Origin: Candidatus Bathyarchaeota archaeon B26-1
Lineage (GTDB): Archaea; Thermoproteota; Bathyarchaeia; Bathyarchaeales; B26-1
Assembly (NCBI GenBank): GCA_001593925.1
Contig: LUCD01000101.1
Location: forward strand, 1-13,795
DNA length: 13,795 bases
Direction: 5' to 3'
The notes beneath the pieces were generated by a model, which was not told the DNA's origin, searched no databases, and saw only the letters and a program-made list of their open reading frames with translations. Numbering within the stretch: the stretch's first letter is position 1; each line of letters begins with the position of its first letter. Shown in pieces: positions 1-7,641 of the stretch. Both the position numbers and the translations under genes were made by a program.

Positions 1-10
1 AAACTGATAG

Positions 11-30
11 GCGACACTAAGCGACACTAA
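11..30. repeat. two tandem copies of a 10-bp unit
   Basis: The decamer GCGACACTAA occurs twice in immediate succession. Its function is unknown. It lies at the very start of the window, upstream of the promoter of the first gene, so it could be an operator, a replication slip or an assembly-edge artefact. The rest of 1-138 shows no coding sequence that I can support. Confidence 0.6.
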
Positions 31-90
31 TATAGGGAACAGAGAATTATAAAAGCAGTTCTTCGCTGAGGCTACTTTAAAAGAGAAACT

Positions 91-99
91 CTTATAAAC
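91..99 (+). promoter_or_regulatory. TATA-like box of the methyltransferase gene
   Basis: CTTATAAAC sits about 45 bases before the ATG at 139. An archaeal start about 25 bases downstream would fall near 118-122 and leave a short leader. A second TATA-like run (TTATAAAA, 47-54) lies further up. A small inverted repeat, AAGAG/CTCTT (81-85 and 89-93), overlaps the upstream edge of the box and could be a regulator site. Judged by eye only. Confidence 0.45.
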
Positions 100-138
100 G
101 AACCGTCTCGAGTATCTCTAGTCAGGCGGGTTCTGGGC

Positions 139-1617
139 ATGAGGGTTTTCGGTGTCGCGAGAGGCTTCTTAACCCGGGATGAGATATACAATATTCACGA
201 ATGCCTCTGTAGGGTTCTCTCAGAGGTTGGGATGAGAATCGAGAATGCGAGACTCTTGAAGGCCATGAAGAAGTATGGTTATGAGGTTGACTTCTCGAAG
301 GAGACGGTATATTTTCCCAAGTCTTATGTGGAAGAGATGATTACCGAAGGGAACGGCACCGATGAAGAAAGTGAAGAGCCCAGCCTCCGTTTCAATGCTG
401 GCGGATACCCCCACTTATACATGGACCCTAGAACCGACGAGGTTAAACCTCACACTTTCGACTCGAGCTTGAGGATGGCCAAGGTCGCCGACAACCTCGA
501 GAATATAACGTCTCTGAACTGTATAGGGTTGCCTTCGGATGTCCCACTTCACGCCCAAACCTTCTACATGAAACTGCTCAGCTGGATGAGCAGCAGAAAA
601 CCCTACTACTGGGGCGAGGTTCCGAACGTCAAGTATCTTCCATACTATGTAGAACTCTGCGAGAGGTACTGCGACCACACCGGCGAGGAACTGAAGACCG
701 TCGCCAACATAGTCATCCACAAACCCTACCCCCTTTTTTTAGATAGAGTGAACGCCGAGGTCATCGTGGCGGCTAGGGAGATCGGTCTACCTGTCGGCTC
801 CGGCTCAGGGATACCATCCATTGGCGGAACAGCTCCGGTGACCCTAGCCGGAGCCTTAGTTATGCAATTGGCTGACACTTTCTCGGATGCTTTGATGAAC
901 CAAGCCCTCTCAGGGAGGAGGTTGCGACCCTCCTTCGGAGTCTCCTTAGGAGTTATGGATATGAGAACGGGGCTGAACTGTGCGTGTCATCCTGAGTCCC
1001 TTCTCTTAGGCTTGGCGATGGCGGATATGGCTCGCTTCTACGGTGGAAGGCTGACCGGTATGCTCTCGGGCAAGACCCAAGCGAAGACCTTGGCGTCGGT
1101 CCAGTCAGGGTTCGAGAGAGGGGTCAGCATGATGATCGGAGTGGTCGCGGGTGTAAAATCATACGGTTCGGTTGGGTTAATCTCCGAACCGGATGGATTG
1201 AACTCCGCGGTTCAACTCGTCATCGACGACGAGATAGCTGCGATCGTTAAACGTTTTGCCAGAGGCTTCACAGTCGATGAGGATACTCTAGCCATAGACG
1301 TGATCGAAGAGCTCGGCCATAAAGCCTTCTTTTTAGGGCATAAACACACGGTAAGGCACTTCAGGAGGGAATTATGGATACCTAAAATCTTCATAGGTGG
1401 ACTCTCATACCAAACATGGAGGCAGATGGGCGGCGAGACAGAGATCGATAAGGCCAGAGAGAAGGCCATAGAACTGTGGGAAGCCCCTCCACCGAAACTC
1501 CTAGACGACGACTGCGTCAGAGACCTTATGGAGCTGATAAAGAAGGCTGAGAAGGAGTTACTCCATACACCAAGGCGGAGGCCCCAGAACCACAACTGCC
1601 AGTCCTCTACCTTATAG
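139..1617 (+). CDS. trimethylamine methyltransferase (MttB) superfamily protein, non-pyrrolysine type
   Basis: A 492-residue protein of the MttB/COG5598 superfamily. Characterised members move a methyl group from a quaternary or tertiary amine to a corrinoid protein. Recognised by the stretch around residues 229-257 (GGTAPVTLAGALVMQLADTF and following) and by a C-terminal part rich in family features (GETEIDKAREKA, 432-443). True MttB carries pyrrolysine near residue 334, encoded by an in-frame UAG. Here the frame is open with ordinary codons throughout, so this belongs with the MtgB-like non-Pyl members, whose known substrates include glycine betaine and related amines. The substrate here is unknown. 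No corrinoid protein or activator gene is in the window. The ATG at 139 is the first start after the TATA box; no strong ribosome site precedes it. It is followed at 64 bases by the aminotransferase gene, probably co-transcribed. It ends in TAG, used here as an ordinary stop. Confidence 0.85.
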   Translation: MRVFGVARGFLTRDEIYNIHECLCRVLSEVGMRIENARLLKAMKKYGYEVDFSKETVYFPKSYVEEMITEGNGTDEESEEPSLRFNAGGYPHLYMDPRTDEVKPHTFDSSLRMAKVADNLENITSLNCIGLPSDVPLHAQTFYMKLLSWMSSRKPYYWGEVPNVKYLPYYVELCERYCDHTGEELKTVANIVIHKPYPLFLDRVNAEVIVAAREIGLPVGSGSGIPSIGGTAPVTLAGALVMQLADTFSDALMNQALSGRRLRPSFGVSLGVMDMRTGLNCACHPESLLLGLAMADMARFYGGRLTGMLSGKTQAKTLASVQSGFERGVSMMIGVVAGVKSYGSVGLISEPDGLNSAVQLVIDDEIAAIVKRFARGFTVDEDTLAIDVIEELGHKAFFLGHKHTVRHFRRELWIPKIFIGGLSYQTWRQMGGETEIDKAREKAIELWEAPPPKLLDDDCVRDLMELIKKAEKELLHTPRRRPQNHNCQSSTL

Positions 1618-1681
1618 AACACCACCCATAACAAAGGATAAATCCTTGAGGATCATTATTTGGATCATTGGAGGTGTTTAC

Positions 1682-2905
1682 TTGGCTAAGCTCGCTCTGA
1701 AGGGAGGGAGGCCCGTCCGAGAGAAGCCCTTCCCCTCATGGCCGATATACAGCGAAGATGAGCTCAAGGCCCTCAAGGAGGTCCTAGAGAGCGGGTACTG
1801 GGGCATAGGTGGAAGCAGAAAACCCGAGTTTGAGAGGAGGTTCGCCGAGTACCACGGTGTCGAGTACGGAGTCGCGGTAACGAACGGGACGGCTGCTCTA
1901 GAGATCTCTCTGAGGGCGGCTGGAATACCGGCTGGAAGCAGGGTGCTGATGCCGGCCTACACATTCATGGCTACGGCGACCGCCGCCATATACGCCAACT
2001 TGGCTCCAAAGTTCGTCGATATAGACCCAGACACCTACACGATCGACCCGTCGGCAGTTGAAGAGGCCATAACTGAAGATGTGAAGGCCATAATTCCGGT
2101 TCACATAGCTGGCTGCCCAGCCGACATGGAGAGAATCAACTCGATAGCGGAGAAATATAGCCTTGTCGTGGTGGAGGACGCTTGTCAGGCGTGGGGAGCC
2201 GAATGGAACGGGAGGAAGGTCGGCTCCTACGGAGACTTAGCGGCTTTCAGCTTCCAGTCGAGCAAGAACATAACGAGCGGTGAAGGGGGAATCATCCTCA
2301 CCAAAGATCGTAAACTCTACGAGGTTGCTTGGTCATATAGCAACTGCGGCAGGAGCATGAAAGGGGCGTGGTACGAACACTTCATACCTGGAGCCAACTG
2401 TAGGATGACCGAGTTCCAAGCAGCTATCCTCCTCGTCCAGTTGGACAGGCTCCCTGAACAGGCCGAGATTAGGGAGGATAGAGCCAGATACTTGACAAGC
2501 CTCCTCTCCAAGATAGATGGGGTGACCCCCCTGAAGAGGCCGGAGAAAGTTACGAAGCATGCGTATCACATATACATCTTACGGTACAACTCTGAAGCCT
2601 TCGGTGGTCTATCTAGAGAAGCCTTCATAGAAGCCATGAGAGCTGAGGGAATACCGTGCAGCTCGGGGTACGTACCCTTATACAAGGCTCCAGCCTTCCA
2701 GAACCTCGATCGTATACCCTTCATACCGAATGACCTATCTAAGAAGATGGACTACTCAGAAGTATCTCTGCCGAACACTGAGAGGGCGTGCTACAAGGAG
2801 TCTATCTGGTTCAGACAGACCATGCTCTTGGGCTCACGGGACGATATGGAAGACATAGCCGCCGCCATAGAGAAGATCAAAGAGAACGTAGACGAGATTC
2901 TTTAA
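1682..2905 (+). CDS. DegT/DnrJ/EryC1/StrS family PLP-dependent aminotransferase
   Basis: A 407-residue fold-type I aminotransferase; relatives aminate keto-sugars or keto-cyclitols, usually with glutamate as donor. Counted from the start chosen here: TNGTAAL (68-74) binds the PLP phosphate, Asp167 in VVEDACQA contacts the PLP ring nitrogen, and Lys195 in SFQSSKNITSGEGG forms the Schiff base. RMTEFQAAIL (241-250) is a further family signature. The reading frame is open upstream to a TTG at 1646, but TTG 1682 is preferred. It follows a GGAGGTG ribosome site (1670-1676) by five bases and yields the usual N-terminus MAKLALKGGRPV. The upstream extension would be an atypical hydrophobic tail. It lies between a methyltransferase and a ceramidase-like hydrolase in one apparent operon. 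The specific substrate cannot be told; sugar amination or deamination is inference. Confidence 0.9.
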   Translation: MAKLALKGGRPVREKPFPSWPIYSEDELKALKEVLESGYWGIGGSRKPEFERRFAEYHGVEYGVAVTNGTAALEISLRAAGIPAGSRVLMPAYTFMATATAAIYANLAPKFVDIDPDTYTIDPSAVEEAITEDVKAIIPVHIAGCPADMERINSIAEKYSLVVVEDACQAWGAEWNGRKVGSYGDLAAFSFQSSKNITSGEGGIILTKDRKLYEVAWSYSNCGRSMKGAWYEHFIPGANCRMTEFQAAILLVQLDRLPEQAEIREDRARYLTSLLSKIDGVTPLKRPEKVTKHAYHIYILRYNSEAFGGLSREAFIEAMRAEGIPCSSGYVPLYKAPAFQNLDRIPFIPNDLSKKMDYSEVSLPNTERACYKESIWFRQTMLLGSRDDMEDIAAAIEKIKENVDEIL

Positions 2906-2926
2906 CAAAAGGAACGTGCCGACCCC

Positions 2927-4254
2927 TTGGGAAGGTTGAGAGCCGGCTTCTCGAAGGTCGATATCACCCCTCCCGTAGGAGTCTACTTGACAGGTTACAT
3001 ACTAAGAGATGAGCCTTCAAAGGTGTCCACGATAATCTCTACGCCAGAGCGTTAACCCTTGAAGATGTGGATGCCGGCGAGAAAGCAGCCTTAGTCTCAG
3101 CCGATCTTCTAGGGCTCTCAAGGGAGTCCGTGGAGCGGATAAGGAACGAAGCCTCAGAGAAGACCGGCATAGAGCCCCAAAGCATGATAATAGCGTGTAC
3201 ACATACCCATTCTGGCCCTGCAACCGTAAATTTGAGAAGGCTAGGGGAGGTAGACCAGGAGTATCTCAAAGTCCTAGAACGGAAGATAGTTGACTCGATC
3301 GTCCAAGCTTCCGAGAACATGGATGAGGCTAGGATAGCGGTGGGCAGAGGTTCCGTTAGAGGGATCGGTTTCAACAGAGAGAAGAGGCCTGATGGCCCCC
3401 TAGATGAGGAGCTAGGAGTCATACGTATAGAGAACCTTGAAGGCGAGGTTAGATGCGTGGTCCTCAACTACACCTGCCACCCAGTCGTCCTCGGGCCTCG
3501 AAACCTCCTCGTCTCAGCAGACTATCCCGGAGTCGTGTCACGTACAGTTGAGGAGAGACTTGCAAATTGCTGCCTCTTCACAACAGGAGCGGACGGGGAT
3601 ATCGACCCGCTCGTGAACTTGGAGGCTTGGGGAGAAGGAACATTCAAAGACGTCGAAGAGATTGGGAGGAAGATCGGAGACGAGGCTATCAAGGTTGCAG
3701 GAAATCTGAAAGGAGTCCCCGAAGTTAGAATAGGCTCTCTACAGAAGGTTCTTGAACTGCCTGTTGAGCCTCCTCCAAAGCTAGAGGATGCCATAAAGGA
3801 AGCTGAATCGGCTAAGGAGAGGCTGAGAACACTCAAGACAGAAGGGTCTGAACCAGGCCGAGTTAGGGTAGCTGAGGCGATGGTCGAGTGGGCTGAGGAC
3901 GTCCTTAAACACCTCAGAGAGGGAACGTTCCCGAAGGTGATGCCAGTCGAAGTCACCCTAATCGGGATAAACGAGATACTCTTAATAGCTATACCCGGGG
4001 AACTCTTCGTAGAGATCGGTCTCAAGATAAAGAGACGCTCGCCGTTCAAGTACACGTACTTGGTCGGTTACGGAAATGGCGAGGTCGGATACTTCCCGAC
4101 TGCTGAGGCTCTTAAGAGGGGTGGATACGCAGCGAAGATGGCGCCGAAGTACTTCGGAGTAACATTCCTGAAGCCTAAGGCTGAGCGCGTCTTGGAGGAT
4201 GGGATACTCACCTTGGCTCATGAACTGCACAACGAGCTCTGGAAGAAACGTTAG
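2927..4254 (+). pseudogene. neutral/alkaline ceramidase-like amidohydrolase, broken by a 1-nt frameshift
   Basis: Two frames together encode a protein of the neutral ceramidase N-terminal-domain family. The first frame starts at TTG 2927 (or TTG 2936) with MGRLRAGFSKVDITPPVG, typical of the family, and runs to a stop at 3053-3055. The rest runs in the next frame to 4254. One extra G after AAG at 3020-3022 would restore GVHDNLYARAL, a family landmark, and give about 442 residues. In the second frame THTHSGP, NYTCHP, SADYPG and TTGADGDIDP carry the likely zinc ligands and active-site segment, and GYGNGEVGYFPT lies near the end. Archaea are not known to make ceramide, so the real substrate is probably another amide. 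It begins 21 bases after the aminotransferase stop. The lesion may be a real mutation, a programmed shift or a homopolymer read error. A product from an internal start (GTG 3067) would lack the first conserved strand. Confidence 0.85.
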
Positions 4255-4266
4255 TACTGTTCTTTA

Positions 4267-5301
4267 TCAACGAACCTTCGTTAAGGTTACAACCCAGTCT
4301 CCGACCCACTTGCTCGGACCACTCTCTGAATGGTAGTATCTCGTATACTTGGTGTAGACTATGTAGAGTCTGTCCCTAAAGAGACATGGGACAGGTCCAG
4401 AGTTGTAGGTGTTCTCCTCGATGAGGTACTCCCGTCCACTGAGTGTTCCATCCCTCTCCATGTACATCATGGCTATGTCTTGGTAGTCGTATCCGTATCG
4501 CTTGTAGGTCCGTCCCGTCGACTTCCAGAACATCCACAGTCTCTCGTCGTACTCCGTGGCGTGGACGTAGGCGTTCCGTCCCTGGCTGTAGAACCTACGG
4601 CAGTTGAAGAACTCCCCGCCGTCGAACTCCACCATGAAGAGGGAATCGGACTCCTTATCTATTCCGAACATGCTGCTCTCTCCGTAATGGATGTAGAGGT
4701 GGTCATTAAAGACGGAGACGGCTGGGTGGTAGACACTTTTATGCCCATCCCAGAGATGCTCCGGGCCGAAGGTTGAACCGTCAAAACTCCTTAAACATAG
4801 ATGTGAGTCTCCTTGCCACCTGCTCCCCGCGTTATAGCTGATCCAAATCTTGCCTCGCCAGACGGTCATGTTGGAGCACCCGCTATTTTTGTCAGGGCAC
4901 ACCTTGACGGGTTCACCCTTCTCTCCAGACCTTGGGTCGAACCACATGATCCAAGTGTCCTCACATCCCAAGCCGACGCCCCACCGAGTGGCCGTAGTGA
5001 AGGTGAGCCATATCTTCCCCTGATAGACACAACTATCGATGACCCCAAAATAGACGTACTTATCCGGTCTAATCCACAGAGTCTTCTTCCCCAGAAGCAT
5101 ACATGTCTCCGGGTCCATCTCCGAGATCACCAACTCACTCCTTGCTCTCCCTCCGGCTCTTGAGTCAACCCTCTCAGCCACATAGAGCCTGCCGTCAAGC
5201 TCTTCAATCGTACAGTAGACCGCTTGACCGGGATTGAAATTATACTGTTCACTTCGGATATACCGGCCATAGAAGAGCTTTGGGAACCTTGTATAGGCCA
5301 A
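4267..5301 (-). CDS. predicted six-bladed beta-propeller protein, function unknown
   Basis: A 344-residue protein on the minus strand. A motif of the form (D/G)-(R/K/H)-(L/I)-(Y/W)-(V/I/L) recurs six times: DGRLYVAE (36-43), QGKIWLTF (94-101), RGKIWISY (149-156), NDHLYIHY (199-206), DERLWMFW (252-259) and RDRLYIVY (309-316). Spacing is 50-58 residues, as expected for six propeller blades. The protein is rich in Trp and Tyr, suggesting carbohydrate binding. Glycoside hydrolase/lyase propellers (GH43-like, sialidase-like) are the nearest thought, but I see no Asp-box series and no certain catalytic triad. There is no signal peptide or membrane helix. The start is TTG 5301, preceded on its strand by a G-rich run (GGGGGGATGGG) acting as ribosome site. 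Its stop is 12 bases from the end of the ceramidase-like gene (convergent). Function is not assigned. Confidence 0.8.
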   Translation of the reverse strand: MAYTRFPKLFYGRYIRSEQYNFNPGQAVYCTIEELDGRLYVAERVDSRAGGRARSELVISEMDPETCMLLGKKTLWIRPDKYVYFGVIDSCVYQGKIWLTFTTATRWGVGLGCEDTWIMWFDPRSGEKGEPVKVCPDKNSGCSNMTVWRGKIWISYNAGSRWQGDSHLCLRSFDGSTFGPEHLWDGHKSVYHPAVSVFNDHLYIHYGESSMFGIDKESDSLFMVEFDGGEFFNCRRFYSQGRNAYVHATEYDERLWMFWKSTGRTYKRYGYDYQDIAMMYMERDGTLSGREYLIEENTYNSGPVPCLFRDRLYIVYTKYTRYYHSESGPSKWVGDWVVTLTKVR

Positions 5302-5352
5302 CTGTACCCATCCCCCCAGAGTCAGTTAAGCAGCACCTCTTCATCCCCGTTC

Positions 5353-5361
5353 TATTATAAG
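5353..5361 (-). promoter_or_regulatory. TATA-like box for the minus-strand propeller gene
   Basis: Read on the minus strand this is CTTATAATA, about 50 bases before the TTG start at 5301, leaving room for a leader with the G-rich ribosome site. A second run, CTATAAAAC on the + strand at 5369-5377, also reads as a weak TATA element. Judged by eye. Confidence 0.35.
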
Positions 5362-5428
5362 ACCAGCCTATAAAACTTAGCAACTCACCCGATCTTCAAA
5401 GCGAACCGGAACCTTAAGAGAATAATAA

Positions 5429-5436
5429 TTATAAAC
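5429..5436 (+). promoter_or_regulatory. TATA-like box for the small Cys protein/aldolase/dehydrogenase cluster
   Basis: TTATAAAC in an AT-rich run (5420-5440). A start about 25 bases downstream would coincide with GTG 5455/ATG 5458, so the transcript is probably leaderless. No ribosome site is seen before this gene, which agrees. Confidence 0.5.
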
Positions 5437-5454
5437 TGAACAGAACATTGAAGC

Positions 5455-5676
5455 GTGATGAAGATGTCGATAGAAGGATACGTGGAGTATAAGCGGAGAG
5501 AGTTCTGCAACGCCGTAAAGTGTCCAGTTCAGATGAAGCTAAACGAACTGAAGGAAGGCTCTGCAAAGTATGAAGAGGTCAGACGGACATGCAGAACCGA
5601 GTGTAGGTATACGGCTTGGCAGTTCCATCATTGGCTGATAGAGAAAGGCTATTTAATTCTAAGGCCAAAGTGTTAA
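5455..5676 (+). CDS. small four-cysteine protein, unknown function
   Basis: A 73-residue protein (72 if ATG 5458 is the start). Cysteines are arranged as C18-x4-C23 and C46-x3-C50, with a fifth at the C-terminus (C73). The middle is charged, and a conserved-looking aromatic stretch TAWQFHHWLIEKGYLI follows the second pair. Paired C-x4-C and C-x3-C motifs in a small, otherwise helical protein suggest an iron-sulfur or zinc site, or a disulfide-braced helical hairpin; the sequence does not decide. I do not recognise a named family. The TATA box at 5429-5436 places transcription start at or near the first codon, and no ribosome site is present. The stop lies 13 bases before the aldolase gene, so the two are very likely co-transcribed. 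This suggests a role as partner, electron carrier or regulator for the enzymes that follow, which is inference only. Confidence 0.75.
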   Translation: MMKMSIEGYVEYKRREFCNAVKCPVQMKLNELKEGSAKYEEVRRTCRTECRYTAWQFHHWLIEKGYLILRPKC

Positions 5677-5689
5677 TGAGGGAAGTGAG

Positions 5690-6487
5690 ATGGACTGGGG
5701 GATGAGAAATAGGCTGTCTCAACTGATACAGAGGGATGGAAGAGCCCTATTCCTACCGATAGATCATGGATACTTCCAAGGGCCGACTCACAAACTCGAG
5801 AAGCCTGGAGAGACGGTTAAGCCGCTTCTTCCATACGCAGACGCCATAATGTTGACGAGGGGAGTTCTGAGAAACTGCATCGACCCAACCAACACTAAGC
5901 CCATAATCCTGAGGGTTTCGGGGGGAACCAGCATGGTCGGAGAGGACCTGTCAAACGAGGGTATAACAACGTCCGTAAAGGAAGCCATCAGGTTGAATGC
6001 CAGCGCGGTCTCCATGTCCATATTTATTGGAAGCAGACATGAGCATCAGACTCTGATAAACTTGGCGAGGCTCGTAGACGAATGTGAGGAGTACGGAATA
6101 CCTGTGATGGCGGTGACGGCTGTAGGAAGAGAGCTGGAGAAGAGGGAAGCCAGGTATCTAGCGCTCTGTTGCAGGATAGCGGCTGAGCTAGGAGCAAGGG
6201 TTGTGAAGACCTACTACTGCCGGGAAGGGTTCGAGAAGGTGGTTGAAGGATGCCCAGTACCCGTAGTGATAGCTGGGGGACCAAAGGTTGAGTCCGAGAT
6301 GGAGGTCTTCGAGTTCGTCCACGCAGCCATAGAGAAGGGGGCTATAGGAGTAAATTTGGGAAGGAACGTGTGGCAATCGGACTATCCAGTGGCCATGATA
6401 AGGTCTATACGAGCCATAATCCACGAGAATTATACGGCTAAGGAGGCTCACGACCTCTTCGTGCAGATAAAGGAAGGGAAGGCTTAA
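5690..6487 (+). CDS. lsrF: LsrF/DhnA-type class I aldolase family protein (3-hydroxy-5-phosphonooxypentane-2,4-dione thiolase-like)
   Basis: A 265-residue TIM-barrel protein close in plan to bacterial LsrF. The opening DWGMRNRLSQL and the FLPIDHGYFQGPT segment (21-33) match LsrF motifs. Lys173 in RVVKTYY is the Schiff-base lysine, VVIAGGPKV (192-200) forms the phosphate site, and GVNLGRNVWQSDYPVAM (220-236) closes the barrel. LsrF moves an acetyl group from phosphorylated autoinducer-2 breakdown product to CoA. The wider family also holds archaeal fructose-bisphosphate aldolase and aminodideoxyheptulosonate synthase. The strong likeness to LsrF favours a thiolase or aldolase acting on a short phosphorylated sugar-like diketone. 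No lsrK, lsrG or lsr transporter is in the window, so AI-2 processing is doubtful. The ATG at 5690 follows GAGGGA (5678-5683). A zinc dehydrogenase gene follows downstream. Confidence 0.85.
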   Translation: MDWGMRNRLSQLIQRDGRALFLPIDHGYFQGPTHKLEKPGETVKPLLPYADAIMLTRGVLRNCIDPTNTKPIILRVSGGTSMVGEDLSNEGITTSVKEAIRLNASAVSMSIFIGSRHEHQTLINLARLVDECEEYGIPVMAVTAVGRELEKREARYLALCCRIAAELGARVVKTYYCREGFEKVVEGCPVPVVIAGGPKVESEMEVFEFVHAAIEKGAIGVNLGRNVWQSDYPVAMIRSIRAIIHENYTAKEAHDLFVQIKEGKA

Positions 6488-6514
6488 CCCTCCCCCATTT
6501 TTATGGTGAAACCG

Positions 6515-7546
6515 ATGCTTGTCGCGGTGTACTACAACAATAACGACGTAAGGGTAGAGGAGATTCCGAAGCCGGAGATCGGACCAGACGAGATGCTCCT
6601 GAAGGTTATGGCGTCCGGAATCTGCGGAAGCGACGTTATGGAATGGTATAGGGTTCCTAGAGCCCCAAGGGTACTTGGTCACGAAGCCACCGGATTAATA
6701 GAGAAGATTGGAGAAAAGGTAACTAAGTATAAAGTTGGGGAGAGGGTCTTCGTCTCGCATCACGTTCCATGTAACAGATGTTGGTACTGCTTGAAGGGTC
6801 ACCATACCGCCTGCGAAACCTTGCATACAACGAACTATTATCCGGGAGGATTCTCACAGTACATTAGAGTCCCTAAGATAAACGTGGAATACGGCGTCTA
6901 CAGGTTACCGCCGAACATCTCCTATGAGGAGGGAACCTTCATAGAGCCCCTTGGATGTGTAGTTAGAGGTCAGAGGCTCGCAGAGATCGAAGAGGACGAT
7001 ACGGTGATGATAATTGGAAGCGGCGTAGCGGGAATACTGCACATACAACTGGCGAATGTTAAGGGGGTCAAGAGAGTTATCGCAGCGGACATAAAGCCGT
7101 ACAGGCTGGAGATGGCTGAAAAGTTTGGAGCTCACTACACAATAGACGCAAGGGAGAACCTACCCAAAAAGCTGAAGGAGATTAATGACGGAAAACCGGC
7201 GTCAAAGGTGATAGTGTGCACGGGGGCAACCCAAGCATCCTTAACAGCGTTAGAGTGTGTGGATAAGGGAGGAACAATCCTATACTTCGCTGTTCCAGAC
7301 CCAACGGTAAAGGTTCCGATACCGATAACCCGGTTCTGGAGAAACGAGATAACCATAAAGACCTCTTACGGAGCAGCTCCAAAAGACCTCCAAGAATCGT
7401 TGGACATCCTAACCCAAAAGAAGATAAACGTAAGAGACATGGTCACCCATAGGCTCAGCCTGAAAGAGATAGCCAGAGGATTCAAGCTCGTAGCGGAGGC
7501 AGAGAGGTCACTAAAAGTGATCATAGAGCCCAACAGAGCATCCTAA
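6515..7546 (+). CDS. zinc-dependent medium-chain alcohol/polyol dehydrogenase
   Basis: A 343-residue medium-chain dehydrogenase that oxidises a secondary alcohol or polyol with a nicotinamide cofactor. Catalytic zinc ligands: Cys37 (GICGSD), His56 with Glu57 (LGHEATG), and Glu144 (IEPLGC). Structural zinc: Cys86, Cys89, Cys92 and Cys100 in PCNRCWYCLKGHHTAC. The Rossmann loop GSGVAG is at 168-173. Asp192 (AADIKPYR) at the end of the second strand points to NAD rather than NADP. The overall likeness is to sorbitol and threonine dehydrogenases. An ATG lies at 6503, but GGTGA (6505-6509) sits five bases before ATG 6515, and MLVAVYYNNNDVRVEE is the usual family opening, so 6515 is chosen. It begins 27 bases after the aldolase stop, presumably in the same operon. 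The two enzymes could act in sequence on one sugar- or polyol-derived compound; the substrate is unknown. Confidence 0.9.
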   Translation: MLVAVYYNNNDVRVEEIPKPEIGPDEMLLKVMASGICGSDVMEWYRVPRAPRVLGHEATGLIEKIGEKVTKYKVGERVFVSHHVPCNRCWYCLKGHHTACETLHTTNYYPGGFSQYIRVPKINVEYGVYRLPPNISYEEGTFIEPLGCVVRGQRLAEIEEDDTVMIIGSGVAGILHIQLANVKGVKRVIAADIKPYRLEMAEKFGAHYTIDARENLPKKLKEINDGKPASKVIVCTGATQASLTALECVDKGGTILYFAVPDPTVKVPIPITRFWRNEITIKTSYGAAPKDLQESLDILTQKKINVRDMVTHRLSLKEIARGFKLVAEAERSLKVIIEPNRAS

Positions 7547-7602
7547 CCCCCAACCTCCGAACGGTCATCCGTCGCCCAGCTAAAGGTTCCTAACTCAAAA
7601 AA

Positions 7603-7610
7603 CATTAATC
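7603..7610 (+). promoter_or_regulatory. weak TATA-like element before the membrane protein gene
   Basis: CATTAATC follows an A-run in the 95-base gap 7547-7641 between the dehydrogenase and the membrane protein. A start about 25 bases on would leave a leader of only a few bases before GTG 7639/ATG 7642. No hairpin terminator for the preceding gene is visible in the gap. Confidence 0.25.
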
Positions 7611-7641
7611 TCGACTGACTCCTAATCTTGAGTGACGTGTG

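Noticed and set aside
139..1617. Pyrrolysine-containing MttB
   Set aside because: The frame has no internal TAG, and the region where pyrrolysine would lie is encoded by ordinary codons. It is a member of the superfamily, not true MttB.
1646..1681. Longer aminotransferase start at TTG 1646
   Set aside because: It adds a hydrophobic tail unlike the family and ignores the strong ribosome site before TTG 1682.
3522..4055. Long open frame on the minus strand inside the ceramidase-like gene (also 1212-1634 minus and 10781-11278 minus)
   Set aside because: Ser/Pro-rich low-complexity translations antisense to strongly recognised proteins; they are shadows of codon bias.
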